Shown in pieces: positions 49,165 through 60,903 of a stretch of 64,000 nt of DNA (positions are counted from its first letter, which is position 1; each line of letters begins with the position of its first letter). This stretch comes from Varroa destructor (lineage: Eukaryota > Arthropoda > Arachnida > Mesostigmata > Varroidae). The position numbers were made by a program, and so were the translations under genes. The notes beneath the pieces are model-generated. The model saw only the letters and a program-made list of their open reading frames with translations. It was not told where the DNA came from and did no database searches. Where the stretch lies: positions 13,030,752-13,094,751 of the forward strand of contig NW_019211455.1 of assembly GCF_002443255.2 (NCBI RefSeq), in the 5' to 3' direction.

Positions 49165-50120
49165 TTGGAAAGGTTGAGTAAAAAGTTACCATTCAAACCA
49201 GCAGATGGCGCTAGCGTCGTATCCGGCTGAAATCACGTTGAACGGTTCTTTTGATTGTCGGGCGTGCCTGTCGGAGACAAAAATTACTGCTTGGAAAGCC
49301 GATCCGAGTTTGTATTTTTTAATAGCTTTAGAAGCGGAGATTTCCACTTAAACGGCCAACCACTCTCCGAACGCCGAAAAGAAACAAATGAAGAACTGCA
49401 GGCATTTCTTAAGCAACGTGTGACGCAGCCGACCCAGGAATCTCTGCACATCTAGGAATCTTCTACCAGAAGACTGCTGTCAATTGTCTGTATACACTAG
49501 GGAAGATTGAAAAGGAGAGAAAGTAAACCCCTGTATGCTCAGTGGAAATGACAAAAATCGTCTGACAATATACTTTTCATTGTGTGCGCAATAGAAAAAG
49601 GTAATTCTTCTGCAGATTGTTACCGGCGATAAATATGATAGTCTTTTAACACATTCCTAAACTCAAACCAGAATGACTAGATCCCCCCAGTTCAGCGGCA
49701 CAAAAAATATTTATAATTAAAAGTAACGCCCCTGCATATGATGGAATGAGGACAGCGTTATGTTATGAGCTACTCAAATCCGTACGCAAACAGCACACCG
49801 TAACGTACATTATAACTTATTATTGTGCGCCATAGAATCGACAGAACAAGGAGTTGTATCGCTAGAGGGCGATGCAAAGTAGTACTGCTGCGTGACACCG
49901 TTGTACGCTACTTCGATAAGATAGCGAAGGCTAACAGATCTCCAATGGGAAACTCTGCCGCACGAGGCGTACAGTTCAGATATCGCTCCATCTGATTATC
50001 ACTTCTTTCGGCTAATGCAGCAAACATTTTAGAACGGAGGCCGAGGTCCGCAAATGGGCCGCTTCCAAGGACGAAGCCTTTTTGCATCGGCTGCCAGAAT
50101 AACACTTCTTTGACTAAGGT
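49165..50120 (+). mobile_element. inactivated mariner element (DD34D), mellifera-like
   Basis: Reading all three + frames recovers a mariner transposase in order. The FRSGDFHL block at about 49326-49352 leads into a second helix-turn-helix region ending ELQAFLKQRVTQPTQESL (to TAG 49453-49455). Then come LGKIEKERK (about 49497), IVTGDKYD with the first catalytic Asp codon at 49628-49630, CYELLKS (about 49760), YYCAP and NRQNKELYR (about 49820-49863), VVLLRDT with the second Asp codon at 49894-49896 (family VVLLHDNARPH), WETLPHEAYSSDIAPSDYHF with the third Asp codon at 49994-49996, and FRTEAEVRKW plus SKDEAF (from 50028). The second and third Asp codons are 100 bases apart, against 105 for D34D, so small deletions have occurred. 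At least three frame changes and several stops make it inactive. The start at TTGGAAAGGTTGAGTAAAAAG, followed by AGATGGCG at 49203, resembles a 5' terminal repeat region. No matching 3' repeat was found, so the right end is uncertain. The N-terminal domain also looks shortened. Confidence 0.9.
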
Positions 50121-50837
50121 GTATTCGCGTGTTCGAAAGTCAAAATGGATTAAAGTATCTAAAGAAAAACGAAGACCCTTTAATCTTTCTACAAGGAGGC
50201 GCAGTAGAGCGTCAGTTTCCCTACACCTCAAAAATCATAATCGATTAGAATTACTGAAAGATTTTGTGCCAGAAATGCTCTGAATCACACGATAACATTT
50301 CGCATACGGCTGGATGAAAGAGACCTGTATGTATGTACAGCAGTATCAGACGCTGGGGTTGAAAAGTATCGAAAAGTGGGTCAAAATTGCCGATTTGGTC
50401 AGTCACTTACTTTGCCAGCAGGTTTTACAAATATCAGTTCTGACTGAGCGCTCAAAGCTATCTCAAAAAAAAATCGTTTTAAAAAACAAGTATTAAATAA
50501 TATTTTATATATTGGGACGTGGCGTAAATGGGCAGCTGTTTCGACAACTGCTTCTACAGGGCCATTGTAGTTTCCCATTCAATCTTATGTTACCGCTGTG
50601 TGTCTGCTGACCTCTTGTCTACTTCTGAACTGCGCAGGTCTTTCCTTGGAAACGTATAGACAGGGACGTGCGGATCTAGTCAGACTCTGCTAGAGAGTGA
50701 CGGTAGTCTGTTTTTGTTGTAAGCAGTCAGGTGGAGTTTACTAGAAATGAACATGCTGCCGTTTGAGGCGAAACAATGGGGAGATACGAGAAAAGCGCAA
50801 GTGCACCATATGCGAAACGAGGCAATGCGAAATATAA
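50121..50837. other. non-coding stretch downstream of mariner relic
   Basis: It may include the lost 3' end of the mariner copy, but no inverted repeat is recognisable. AT-rich DNA lies near 50460-50515. Confidence 0.45.
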
Positions 50838-51269
50838 TTGCGGAGATGGATGTGCCGAACGTTGGCAAGCAGTAGTTGCAAGTACGAAAAAGACACGTTA
50901 GCTTGGGAAGATTTTTCCTCAAGGTTTTATACTCTCGTTTTCCGTGGGGGTAACTTGTTGGTCCTAGGTGAGTTTCGCGGGTTGGCCGCCATGGTATGGA
51001 GATGTAGTATACGAAAATTCGATTTGATATTTGGGCTAGTTGTTGAGCTCCTGTGCCTGCTTGTTTTTTCCCCTCGACTATTTTCGAACTATTGGTGCTA
51101 TTGTTATAGAAATGCTGTTATTGACCTGGCTTCCTTTCGTTTCGACCTCGAACACCGTGCACAAAATTGCTTACCGCCATTCGTTAACCCTTGCGGATTT
51201 TCTCAATTGAAAGAATCAACGTTGTCTCTCAGTGATCCTCTGGGTTATTTATCAACTCGCCATCTGTGA
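50838..51269 (+). CDS. 143-codon open frame with one hydrophobic segment, unrecognised
   Basis: The frame is open from 50838 to the TGA at 51267-51269, with an ATG at 50850. The product has a hydrophobic stretch (FDLIFGLVVELLCLLVF, about residues 57-75) that could span a membrane, followed by a Cys/Tyr/Asn-rich segment. No family is recognised. No splice signals were checked convincingly. Confidence 0.12.
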   Translation: MRRWMCRTLASSSCKYEKDTLAWEDFSSRFYTLVFRGGNLLVLGEFRGLAAMVWRCSIRKFDLIFGLVVELLCLLVFSPRLFSNYWCYCYRNAVIDLASFRFDLEHRAQNCLPPFVNPCGFSQLKESTLSLSDPLGYLSTRHL

Positions 51270-52758
51270 TCTGTGGGTAAAGTTTTGGCTAGTTGGTCCG
51301 ATAAGGCCAGTGGATACTAGTCCGCTCCGCGTTATACGCTATGCTCTCGGTAAACACGAGTATAAGACACCAAAGGGAAAGAAAAATGAACTGAGAGAAA
51401 CTCTTAGATCCTCACCTATCTCATTTTTTTTTTCGTTGTGGTTGGAAGCAAACAGATTGCGGAAGTCTTCGCTTTGAACGAGCTCACAATTTTCGTTTTT
51501 GGTTGTTCGTCCAGAAAAAAATATACACCGTAATGCTGCCAATTAACTATTGCCAGCATCACTCTACTAAAAGCCCGTGTGTGTCTTCCTGACAACCGAA
51601 TACTTTATAAACTTTTATGTAGTTACGACGTTCCGTATTGGTAGCTAACGCGGACGTTCGCAAGTCTTCAAGCTGCCGCTGAATACCTTTGCCTGCCCTT
51701 TAGCTAGGCTTGACCACCGTGACATTTTGTGACGCGCCACAAGAAACATCACGTCTTGTCGGATGTATTGGACCTTTTTTAGGTTTCGCTTTGATCATTT
51801 TCCCCACATAAAGTTTACTGCTACCGTTTTTCTTACAGGTACTAGTAACTCTGGTGTTCACTAGAGTCGGAATCTAGTCTCTCATTGCAACTTGCATTAG
51901 GTTTTCTTTTTTTTGTCGACGCAAGCGGGGTCCTACATTTGTTCTGAGACTACATGCGAGTCGGTTAATCTCTCTCGATGTGTATGCATTGCTGCCTTCT
52001 TAATCAGTTCCCCTGTTCAAGCTGTGATTCGCTTTTTTCTCTTGAAAATCTCCCGATGCTCTCATTTTAAATGTCCAATTTTTAGAAGTCTGTATCAACG
52101 CCTCGGCCATTATCGATTTCACGCCTATCCCTATTGTATCCATAGCTCTAATGCCTGCTGCTGTTGTTCCCAGTTGCTCTTCCTCTCTTGGAGCGGCCGC
52201 TGGCTTGAGGCGATGGGCCAGGATTGAAGCAATCTTGCGTACAGGGAAGAGATATCGATAGGTATTTACTTTTTTGGAGCTGTCGATTTGGACTGGATAC
52301 AGAAAAAAATTGGGATTCGACGCAGACAATGATGATCATGAAGACGCCGTACTTGAGGATGTCGATCCGGATTTGAGAAAAGTTGGATGCCCTATTTTTC
52401 TCCCGTAACCGCGGGCTTTGGCTGCTAGCTACGTGGACGCGGCAACCTATGTTCGTTGACTGGATTTCATAGATAAGTTGTGAATCCGATGCATCCTTTC
52501 GGAATACAACTTAGCAGCGGAACGTTTCAAAACGCATTTTTCGAAGTAGTCACATTCCCTTTTACACGTCGGCAAAGCAGGATTTATGACTGTGTTCTAG
52601 CGACATACTGATATTAGGACGCCCGGTGCCTATTTAAACATGCTACTTTGTCAGATGCATCAGTATATAAACCTGTAGCAACGGAGTCTTACGGCCGAAT
52701 CCAAGGATGCGTCCTTACAGTTCGATTCGCAACGTGCATATAACCTCGTCCAGAATGA
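51270..52758. other. non-coding stretch
   Basis: Frames up to 109 codons overlap on both strands at 51913-52329 with no signature. No repeats of note. Confidence 0.45.
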
Positions 52759-53232
52759 TTAGTAGGCATGCAGTAAAGTGCTCGTTTTATAAACGGTCAT
52801 CAAGCATGTCGTTGTTCTAGATTCAGATTTACTAATGTCCTTCTCGTGATAGCTTTGTAGATAACGTATTTGCTTGCTAATCTTAAGAACATTTCGTGGT
52901 CTAGGTTTTAACCCGGGCTTCAACAGATAGACGGCGATACCAGACGTCAAACTCGCAGTATAAAGGTTCACTAATAGACGTTGGTATGTCGATGTCACCA
53001 ACTTCACATCTCTGTGCCTCGTAGGGACCATAAAATGGATACGAAGCATGTAGCAAAAGTCGATGTCCCCTAGGTGTGCACCAAGACTGGGGCTTGAGAA
53101 CCCGTTTTTGGGGGTATATATGTGTGTGTGTGTGTTGCCCAAATGCGAATTTAGGGTCAGATTTGGGATATGAGGATATCGTACTGCTAGGCAGTAAGGA
53201 AGGTTAAACTTGAGAATCCATCCACACGCCAA
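52759..53232 (-). CDS. 157-codon open frame, unrecognised
   Basis: An uninterrupted frame on - with no ATG at its start; internal Met codons allow shorter products. The first third includes a Thr/His run encoded by the TG microsatellite at 53121-53135, which argues against a conserved protein there. The last two thirds are basic and mixed (for example LKPGLKPRPRNV), with no motif I know. Confidence 0.13.
   Translation of the reverse strand: MACGWILKFNLPYCLAVRYPHIPNLTLNSHLGNTHTHIYTPKNGFSSPSLGAHLGDIDFCYMLRIHFMVPTRHRDVKLVTSTYQRLLVNLYTASLTSGIAVYLLKPGLKPRPRNVLKISKQIRYLQSYHEKDISKSESRTTTCLMTVYKTSTLLHAY
53121..53135. repeat. TG dinucleotide microsatellite
   Basis: Seven to eight TG units after a short TATATA. 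Confidence 0.95.
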
Positions 53233-54942
53233 CTAACCCAACCGTTGCCAGGTCTACGAGCCTTTCTTCTTTGGCCAGCTGTAGTTTCTCTACTTTTTTC
53301 CACTCGGTTGGTGCGAGTTCATCCATCTTGCTCTTCTAAACCGCTCTGTTCATTCCTGCCGGAGACCACTGTGGTACTGGTGTGCACCGCCCTAACTTTG
53401 CTTCCAACGATAACTAGTCCTGTAGCTTGAAGCTGGTAAAATTTCTTTTGTTTTCGTTATTCCTGGGTCCCTGCTGCCGGTTGGTTTCCGGTTTACCACA
53501 GAAGAAGTAAGACGCAAGTCTCTTTCCATCAGATCTATACCATGCCAGTGGGGCTGGCACCGTTGCCCGTATGAAGTGAACGTGTTACGGCACGATGACC
53601 AGCTATCCTGCATTTGCAGAGCTACTACCATATTTATAGATCCTCGTTTAGAGCTGATACCCGCTTTATATTCACAACTAATTTGGGAACAGGTGCCGAT
53701 GTGTGGCTTGTTAAAATGCACCTATTTATTGATAAACCTTACATTAAATATAGTAAATCCATTGTAGACATTTCATAACTCGCTGGCACAGGAAACGTAT
53801 ATCGTTGAGGAAGGTGTCAATCTTGTATTATTACCGATAAAACTCTTCTCTGTAATATAAAGAGCGATTTAAAGATAGCAGAAAGCGTGAATTGACAATT
53901 ATCACGCAATAAACAATATAAATGTCTATTGTTAAGGCTTAATGTGAGAAAGTCAATGGATAAATTTTCGTCTACAATTGCAAGACAGTGCGCGAACTGG
54001 TTGTAAACAGTGCTTCGAGGGTATCGGCAATTGAATGGTAACGCATCACGTGTTTTTATTCGATGAAGATTCGCTCTCGTCTGACTACCTGGAAAGAACA
54101 CCGTATTCCTAAGCCTGGGCCGGCAGCAAAACGCTCAAATATTTCCCAAAGTCGCTTTTCGCCCAAACTACGAGCTTTGCGAGGCTGATGCTTCCTCGAC
54201 TACTTATCGAACGAACTTATCTAGTGAGAAACCATAAATACTTATGCGCTTTGCCCGTTTCTGCTCAACAGGTAACGGTCACGGTAATTGTTTGCTTCTC
54301 TGTACGTTGCTCGTCGATATAGTAAGCAAACAGCTGCTTGCACTAAACCTTATTTTATCCCCGGACATTGTTTTCAGGCTAGAACTCGAGGACCATTGGT
54401 TAACGGTACGAAGCAGCTGCTGCTGCTGCAGTAGAGAAGCCACTTGCTGGATGCCTTAACATGCTACTTGGAACATCGGCAAGAGTTGCGCGCATATGTC
54501 GTAACCCACGTCCCAGTGACATCTAATCTCATGCTCAGCTATTTAAACGAATCGATCTAGAGAAGCACGAGTATAACGAAGGGGCGATAATGTCTTGCTA
54601 CAGAGTTACTTATGGGTGAAAGAATTAGTCGACTTAACAGTCGAACGCTCAATTCACGGAAGCAGGTATATGAGAAGTATCAACTAGGAGGGTCAGAGGA
54701 TAAACATAAGATTTTAAATCATCCCCACAAATTCCAATATATATATATAACCGCAGATCCGGCAATCTTTCTTTCCCCTACAACCTATACACCCAGCCTC
54801 CAGTATACGGTAAGCCACTGTGTAACATTATAATTTCAAACTGCCACTGTTCAACTAGCATATATATATATAATTTGAACGTATATATCATAGTGCCCTA
54901 GTCGCATTGGCAATATACCCGTAAATAATCGCTGCACTAGGC
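53233..54942. other. non-coding stretch
   Basis: Includes overlapping frames at 53245-53767 and 53817-54101 without signature, and AT microsatellites at 54737-54749 and 54860-54872. Confidence 0.45.
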
Positions 54943-55044
54943 CTATATTTGCGAGCCCATAGACAAAGTAATAACAGACGTGAGAAAATTCAAACGGTCC
55001 AAGTTTTCATGATTATCGAGGCCGCGCTTGAACTGAACCCTTAC

Positions 55045-55245
55045 ATAGGGCAGACAAGTGCCGAACTGTGGACCCTGCATCGCATGTGGGCCTAATGTTG
55101 TTCCGCTGCCGAACGTCGAATCAATCGATGGGCATGGTATTGTACATGGATATTGGTTCGAATGGGAGAATGCTGCCGGGGCCATATTTTCGTCTAACGA
55201 ACTCCTTCCTTTAGAAGGTTGGCGATTATTGTGCTGCTTCCGCTC
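55045..55245 (-). CDS. possible internal exon ending at GTAAGG donor, unrecognised
   Basis: On - the frame is open from 55245 and would end at 55045 just before GTAAGG (55039-55044), a good 5' splice-site match. The peptide is rich in Ser, Pro, Gln, Asn and Gly (for example TTLGPHAMQGPQFGT), a composition common in regulatory-protein linkers. AG dinucleotides at the start could serve as 3' splice site, but no pyrimidine tract is evident. A + frame (55058-55276) with Cys pairs overlaps. The phase continues open to 54943 if unspliced. Confidence 0.2.
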
Positions 55246-55250
55246 TCACT

Positions 55251-56152
55251 GCTGTCTGCGCGCTGCGAGCACCTAGAGCTCTCGTGAGCACCATCAGTTC
55301 CTCTGACTTCTGCTTTATTTCCTGTCTCGGGTAGGCAACAGCGCAGCACTGTGCAACCGGCAAGAATCTACGAAAAAAGGGTGGCGTCCTACCTCCTTTG
55401 AAAGATAAGCAATGAAGAAAGCCAGAAAAATCCAAGGGACAGCTTTGAAAAGGAGAGAGCGAGAAATGGAGCACGGGAACTCTAGCCAACCAGGCGGCCA
55501 GTAGGGGAGATGAGGTCGCGCGCAAAAACGAAGGACATGCCATGGATGAGGAAAGACTAGGGATCTTTCAGGAGGAATATTCCAGACTCAAGAGTAAGCA
55601 ACCGAACTAAGGCAAAAGGTGGGAATAGAGAACCAGCCGGGGGGAGTTAGAGACGAAGAACGACATCGGATGAGGAACAGTGCAGCAGAAAAGGGTTGGC
55701 GTTGGGAGAGGTAACGGTGGAGCCTGAAGCAGTTTTTGAATCGACGACATAGCGTCACGTTGGTTCCAATAGTAAGATAGTTGAAAGGAGTAGCTCTGTA
55801 GTTGAGTCGAGGCAGGCGGGAACGAGCCGGCGAGACGATGGGTCTTCGACGAGTTACTGAGTAGAGTTCTATGCCGCCGAGGGATGGATGAAGAGACAGA
55901 TAATAGACGAGGAAAGAAAAAGAAAATGCTGTTTCTTCCTTTTGCTTTTCATTACTTTTCTCTCAATTCCTGGACTGAGCAGTAAGACAGTAATAGACAG
56001 AAGAAAAGAGAGAAAAAAGGCAGCTGTACTAGTGTGCACACAGAAGAAACGTGCTGTACCGGTGTACGCAAAACTAAGTGAAAGCCGGCGAGGAGACAGA
56101 CAGGCAGGCTAGTAAGTATAATGGGATCTGTCGTGTTTGTCTATGCAATTGA
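55251..56152. other. non-coding stretch, purine-rich from about 55360 to 55900
   Basis: The + strand carries long G/A-rich runs, similar in texture to 33160-33650. A 105-codon - frame (55226-55543) mirrors it. A Lys/Arg-rich + frame (55888-56112) shows no family signature. Confidence 0.5.
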
Positions 56153-56375
56153 GCAAGCGATACGACTTCTTCAACGACGAGTCGAATAGTGATTTATATT
56201 GAGGATTTTAGGACGTATTGGGATGAGATCCCTTTTCCACATCCAAATCTGGATCCACAGGATAAGTTCTGCGACGTCACAGCGAGAATGGCAGATCGAC
56301 GAAGACGACCTAGTGACGACAACAACGACAATACGGACGAGGAACAAGGGGAAAATAAAGAATCCCATATCAGTG
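56153..56375 (+). CDS. possible internal exon, acidic, ending at GTATGT donor
   Basis: The frame opens after a TGA at 56150-56152 and runs to a donor match (AGTG then GTATGT, GT at 56376-56377). The peptide begins with IYIEDFRTYWDEIPFPHPN and moves through a mixed segment (about 56247-56310) to an Asp/Asn/Glu/Gln-rich end (DDNNDNTDEEQGEN). Aromatic-Pro content followed by an acidic disordered tail is protein-like. Upstream acceptor candidates are weak. The opposite strand also has 65-67 codon frames. No family is recognised. Confidence 0.22.
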
Positions 56376-56388
56376 GTATGTGTATGTG

Positions 56389-58690
56389 ACTATACACCTC
56401 TAAAATACATATGTGCTGGCAGGGCTGGGTTAAGCCTCCGTCCTATTCGAGGTTTACACAAAGTTCCCATATTCCAGACGATGCCTTGGTTCGATACATC
56501 TTATACATTGTGGTTATAGTAGCAGTTGTAGTTGCATTGAGAGTTGTCGGGCAAACCGAGCAATGGCCCTTCTTTTTCTGATTGAAGTTGCGCTGCTGCT
56601 ACCTCAGTGTAACTGCTGACCGTCTCTTTTTTTTCTTTAGAACGAAATAGTGTTGTCAGATAGCAGATAGTAGTCAGTCGAGCAATCGGACTCCATTGTT
56701 AGATGAGGAACAATGAAAAACGTGGTTAGGTTTTTTCCTTTATGTTCTCATGGACAGGTATTTCTTGGGCAAGCAAGCAGGCAGTGCGGAGCGGCAGGCT
56801 TTGGAGACGTCCTGTCCGATGTACGGATAGTGGACATGCATGTAAATTGACGAGGGCGCGTAACTGCTGTCCTGTGGGCGTGGACCTCGGGGATCGCCGC
56901 AGACGCTCCCAACACTCGCTGTGTTTTAGTGCTTAAGCTTAACAGTACTCATGCTTGGGCGAATCCGTGAAACGTTCGAGTCTCTTGTGGCGTCGTTGCT
57001 GTAAAAGGCACGGTGGCAATATAAAACTAGTTCATAAGGTTGGAATCAAGACATTGAAACTAATAATGGGAGCGTACCCATGGAATAAGCGCATTGATGC
57101 AAATGTTGCTGCCTTTTTGCCCTATTCCTTTTTTAATTTTTGAACATACATGAGATCTAGTTGTCATGTAAAAGAACGGAAAAGTACAACAAATGTAACC
57201 TATGTAAACATATGTCTGTAAAAGAAATACATCTGGTGTAGCGATTAGTGGCCAATATATTGAACTATTGAATTAGATTTTTAAATAAAGCTATACCTGT
57301 TTTTGTGATAGAGCAATAGCGATGTTTTCCCTATTAAACGGAGGAATACGTGAGGTGATCTAGGTCCGGATTCGGGTATAAATACAATTCGCTTTGTGCT
57401 AAAAATAGCCAGCCGTCTAAAGCAATGCCCAAAGGATTTATTACTGGACGTAAAGCTCGAAACAATTATTTAAGTAAAGCTATATGTCAGTAAAAATAAG
57501 AAAAATTCGTCGTATAAAATGCATATCTACATTATATGCATCTAGAAATTATTTCGTTGGCGATTTCGGCCAGTTGCTATCAATATGCCATTTCCTAATA
57601 GCTTATTATTATTTATTATGCTTTTCAGGTATAAATTGTGAAGAAAACTTGGATTTATGTAGCCACGTATTGTGCACGGTGTAAATGGGTAACTCACGAA
57701 TACTGATAGATATATATCGACCAGAATAACTATGATCAAATGGCACGCTGACACCATAAATGGATGTACCTAAAAGTTTCCAAAAAAAAACTCGCGTAAA
57801 CCGCCATTTTGTTGTTATAACGTACTAGACATAATTGTGTGTTGTTAGTGAGCAAATGCGCTCATGATGAACGCATCGTGGCTTCTTTTATTTTACACAA
57901 AAAGCCAGGTCGGTGAAGCATTGTTACTTAGCTATTTTTTTTAGAAATCCATATCAGTCCTAGTAAAAAAGACAATCTCATCGTTCGGCGGATGTAATTC
58001 CTAGAAATAAGGTAAACTTTTACAGACAGCTAGATCGGCCAGTTTCATTGGTGCACCACCTATGCCGCTAGCGAAGAAGGGCTTTAATACGTTAAGCCAA
58101 AGCCAGATCGGGTAACATACAGTATATTGCTTGTAATTAAACGACACTGATAAATGTGTCATCGATCAGCGTTGGCTGTAAAGCCTCAGTCACTAAATCT
58201 CCCTGTGTTTTTAAGTTTTTATTGTGGGTATGCCTTTTTTGAATCTGTCCTATTTATTCAGCCTTATTTTACTCAAAATCGGTACCGTTATTTTTTTGAG
58301 TTGCAAATCTATTTAAATTACACTGACTGAAAGCCTGAAACCGCGGTTGCAAGATACCATCCCGTATGCCAACACTTCTTTTTGTCCCTTGAGGGTTTCG
58401 ATTATCCCGGACTCGCCTTTTTCTGATGAAGGGTAAAGGGCGTTGTGTGGGGGCTCCAAGGGAAAATTCGAAATACCCAAAAAGCACCAAGAATACCAAA
58501 AGGAAGAAGTAAAGTTAGCCTCGTTCTACTTCCATCCAACTATCACGAAGGATCTCGCAAACGTCAGCCGGATCTAGAGTAGAAAGCAGAGTCTAAGGGC
58601 TCCAGCACATCCTGCCGATGCATTGGGAAAAAGGGTGGCTGGCTAACTGTCAGGGAATTGCATTATACGGCAGCGATGTGGAACGTGCGA
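56389..58690. other. non-coding stretch
   Basis: Only short frames. AT-rich between about 57130 and 57780. No repeats of note. Confidence 0.45.
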
Positions 58691-59060
58691 TGTACGATTC
58701 ACGACCGACCGACCGTCGGATCCAGATCAGGAGCATTGGGCAAAAGACTGAGAGAAGAGGCAAAAAAAGAGAGGTAAAATAAGGGCAAAAAGACGAGAAT
58801 GCTGCGGCAAGTAGTAAGGTAAAGCATAGTCATGCGACAAACTCAAACAGCAAAACGAACAGTCTTCGAATGAAACAGAGCGAGAAAACAAGCGGCAAGG
58901 GAGCACGAGAAATACACGTACATAAACAGATAGATATATACTGGGGCAGTGGCCGCTGATGATGAAAGGAGAAGGACGAAAAAAGCGAAGACAATGACGG
59001 AGATGAAGAAGCAACAAAAAAAAAACGGAATAAGAAGGGTTTGGTGGTCGTGGCGCAAGG
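58690..59060 (+). other. purine-rich tract
   Basis: The + strand is strongly G/A-rich. Its complement gives overlapping - frames of 77-143 codons (58727-59261) that are Ser/Phe/Leu-rich low complexity. The part of the longest one above 59060 is more mixed and could in principle be an exon, but nothing supports it. Confidence 0.65.
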
Positions 59061-60005
59061 AGGAGGATGGAGGCAAGAAGAGCTTCTTTCCGTCGGAGTT
59101 GAGCTGAAAATCATGCGATTATACGAATGACCGCGCAAATACACTGGGCCAGCGGTCCTGCCCTGTTTGGCTGTCCACCGATAAGAAGAAGTCCATGTCG
59201 ACTCTGAGCGTCTATCTGTCTCCTTTATCCGGCCGGCTAGCCGTGGCTTCACAGCAGTCATCGACAGGAGAAAAACGAAACAGGGGTGATATGAAAAGTA
59301 AAAGCATGGTATCTAGGAGAAGGTGTGACGTACTTGCTTACAAGGGGAAAACCCCCAAAAGAAGGCTAGGGCTGTTTGCCTGTTTCCTTGCCTCAGGCAA
59401 CTGTGACAACGTGTACCTACGATTGCAATCGCTGCTACCGTCGTCGCCAATGCTTCTTCTTCTATTGCATTGTTACTGGACCGGTCCTATGATGTTGAAT
59501 AGGCATACAGTACGCTTAAGCTTCTAGGGTGCTTAGGCAAGCAGTAGCGTGTATGGAGCCGGGACTATAGGAACAACTGCGCATTGTGAAAGAAGTGGAA
59601 AAGGTCTGCGGATGGACGAGGCGGAAAAATAGGAAACGCTTGTGTCTATGGGGAGAACGCGAACGCGAGTGAAGTGAGAAATGAGATGCTTAGGGACACT
59701 GAAGTTAAACAAGTAGCTGGTACCTTGGGGCCCTCTGAAGTACAATTCCTCATTACACTTCCGTTAAGACAATAGCGATGTCTAGCAAGTCGTACAGACC
59801 TGCGGTGCATTAGTACTATTATATATTCTAAATACGAATAAAAAACCTGAAAGTAAAGGATGTATAGCGATTGAAGTAACTGTTCACCTGCATTATTCAC
59901 GAGTGTTAACAATCGTGGGTACAAAGACGATTTAATTTGCTTTGTTTCATCACATGGTTAGTGTAGCTCCCATCGACGACGGCACTTGGGCCATTGATTC
60001 CTAGC
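59061..60005. other. stretch with one 110-codon frame, no recognised gene
   Basis: A + ATG frame (59195-59527, 110 codons, Ser/Arg/Lys-rich then Leu-rich) and overlapping - frames show no motif. Confidence 0.4.
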
Positions 60006-60059
60006 TTTTTTTTTTTTTTTTTTTTACCAATTGTTGGATTATTCAGTCCAATTGTTGGA
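60006..60059. repeat. poly-T run (20) followed by a 12-bp direct repeat
   Basis: Twenty T at 60006-60025 are followed by CCAATTGTTGGA at 60027-60038 and again at 60048-60059. On the - strand this is a poly-A tail-like run preceded by a short duplication, but no retroelement coding sequence was recognised beside it. Confidence 0.9.
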
Positions 60060-60903
60060 CATGTGACTATGATCCTATTATACTTATAGAGAAGCTGGAT
60101 GTCACACGACCAGTGTATGATACATTTGACCTGTTTAGGTTCGAAGAGCCTTTCAGAGGTTTTCTCATTTTCCAGCAAATTCAAAAGCGAATGCATTACG
60201 TGTGTGTATTTCTGTATTAGTTTCTTCTGTTAATTTGAGTGCTCGCCCGGCTTGTTCTAAAAACTAAAGTCGTGAATGTTCCACTCAAGACTCTAGTACA
60301 TGAGTATAAACAGCGACAGACTTCTTGCCGTTGCCTTCACTAAATTTTAGCTTTCTCTCTATCCTTTCTTTTCTATTCTGCTCTCCGGATACTATTGGAT
60401 GATAGATCTCAAAGAGAGGCCGTTAATTGAAGGTATCCCCTAGTAAGATAAGTGGAAACGAATATGGCGATATATCGTCTGCTAAGGAGAGGAATGGGGA
60501 GATGCCCGCAAACAAGAAGCAACCAAAGAGGGTAGACTTAGAAGCATGGGGCATCTCGAGGATGGGGTAGATATTGGTAACTACGTGAGAATGCGCCGCC
60601 TCCGTGCTTGCCCCTCCTCTCTAGTCTCAAAAAAACACAGCAAGCTTTAGCAAAGCCCCTATGGAAGAAGCAGGCAAGAAATGTTCGAACCCGTTACGTC
60701 AGGGTCGGCCAAGCGGGCATACGAAGTGGGCAAAGGTTGCCAGTGTCTGTTGTCACCGCAAGTGCTGCATTGCGGAAAGGGTTGTGTTGGAATAACGCAT
60801 AAGTACAAGCAAGCAGCTGGAAGACATACGATCGTTCGGGCATCATTTTAGGCGTCATGAGGTCTCGCCGTTTTAGTCGCGTGTATCTCCGTGCCGTCTC
60901 AGA
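60060..60903. other. non-coding stretch
   Basis: No gene recognised; one 64-codon + frame at 60608-60802. Confidence 0.45.

Noticed and set aside
58830..59261. 143-codon minus-strand frame
   Set aside because: Largely a Ser/Phe/Leu mirror of a purine-rich tract; no family signature or splice support.
60683..60692. GTTCGAACCC, a B-box-like string on the minus strand
   Set aside because: Flanking bases do not form a T stem or acceptor stem, and no A box was found.
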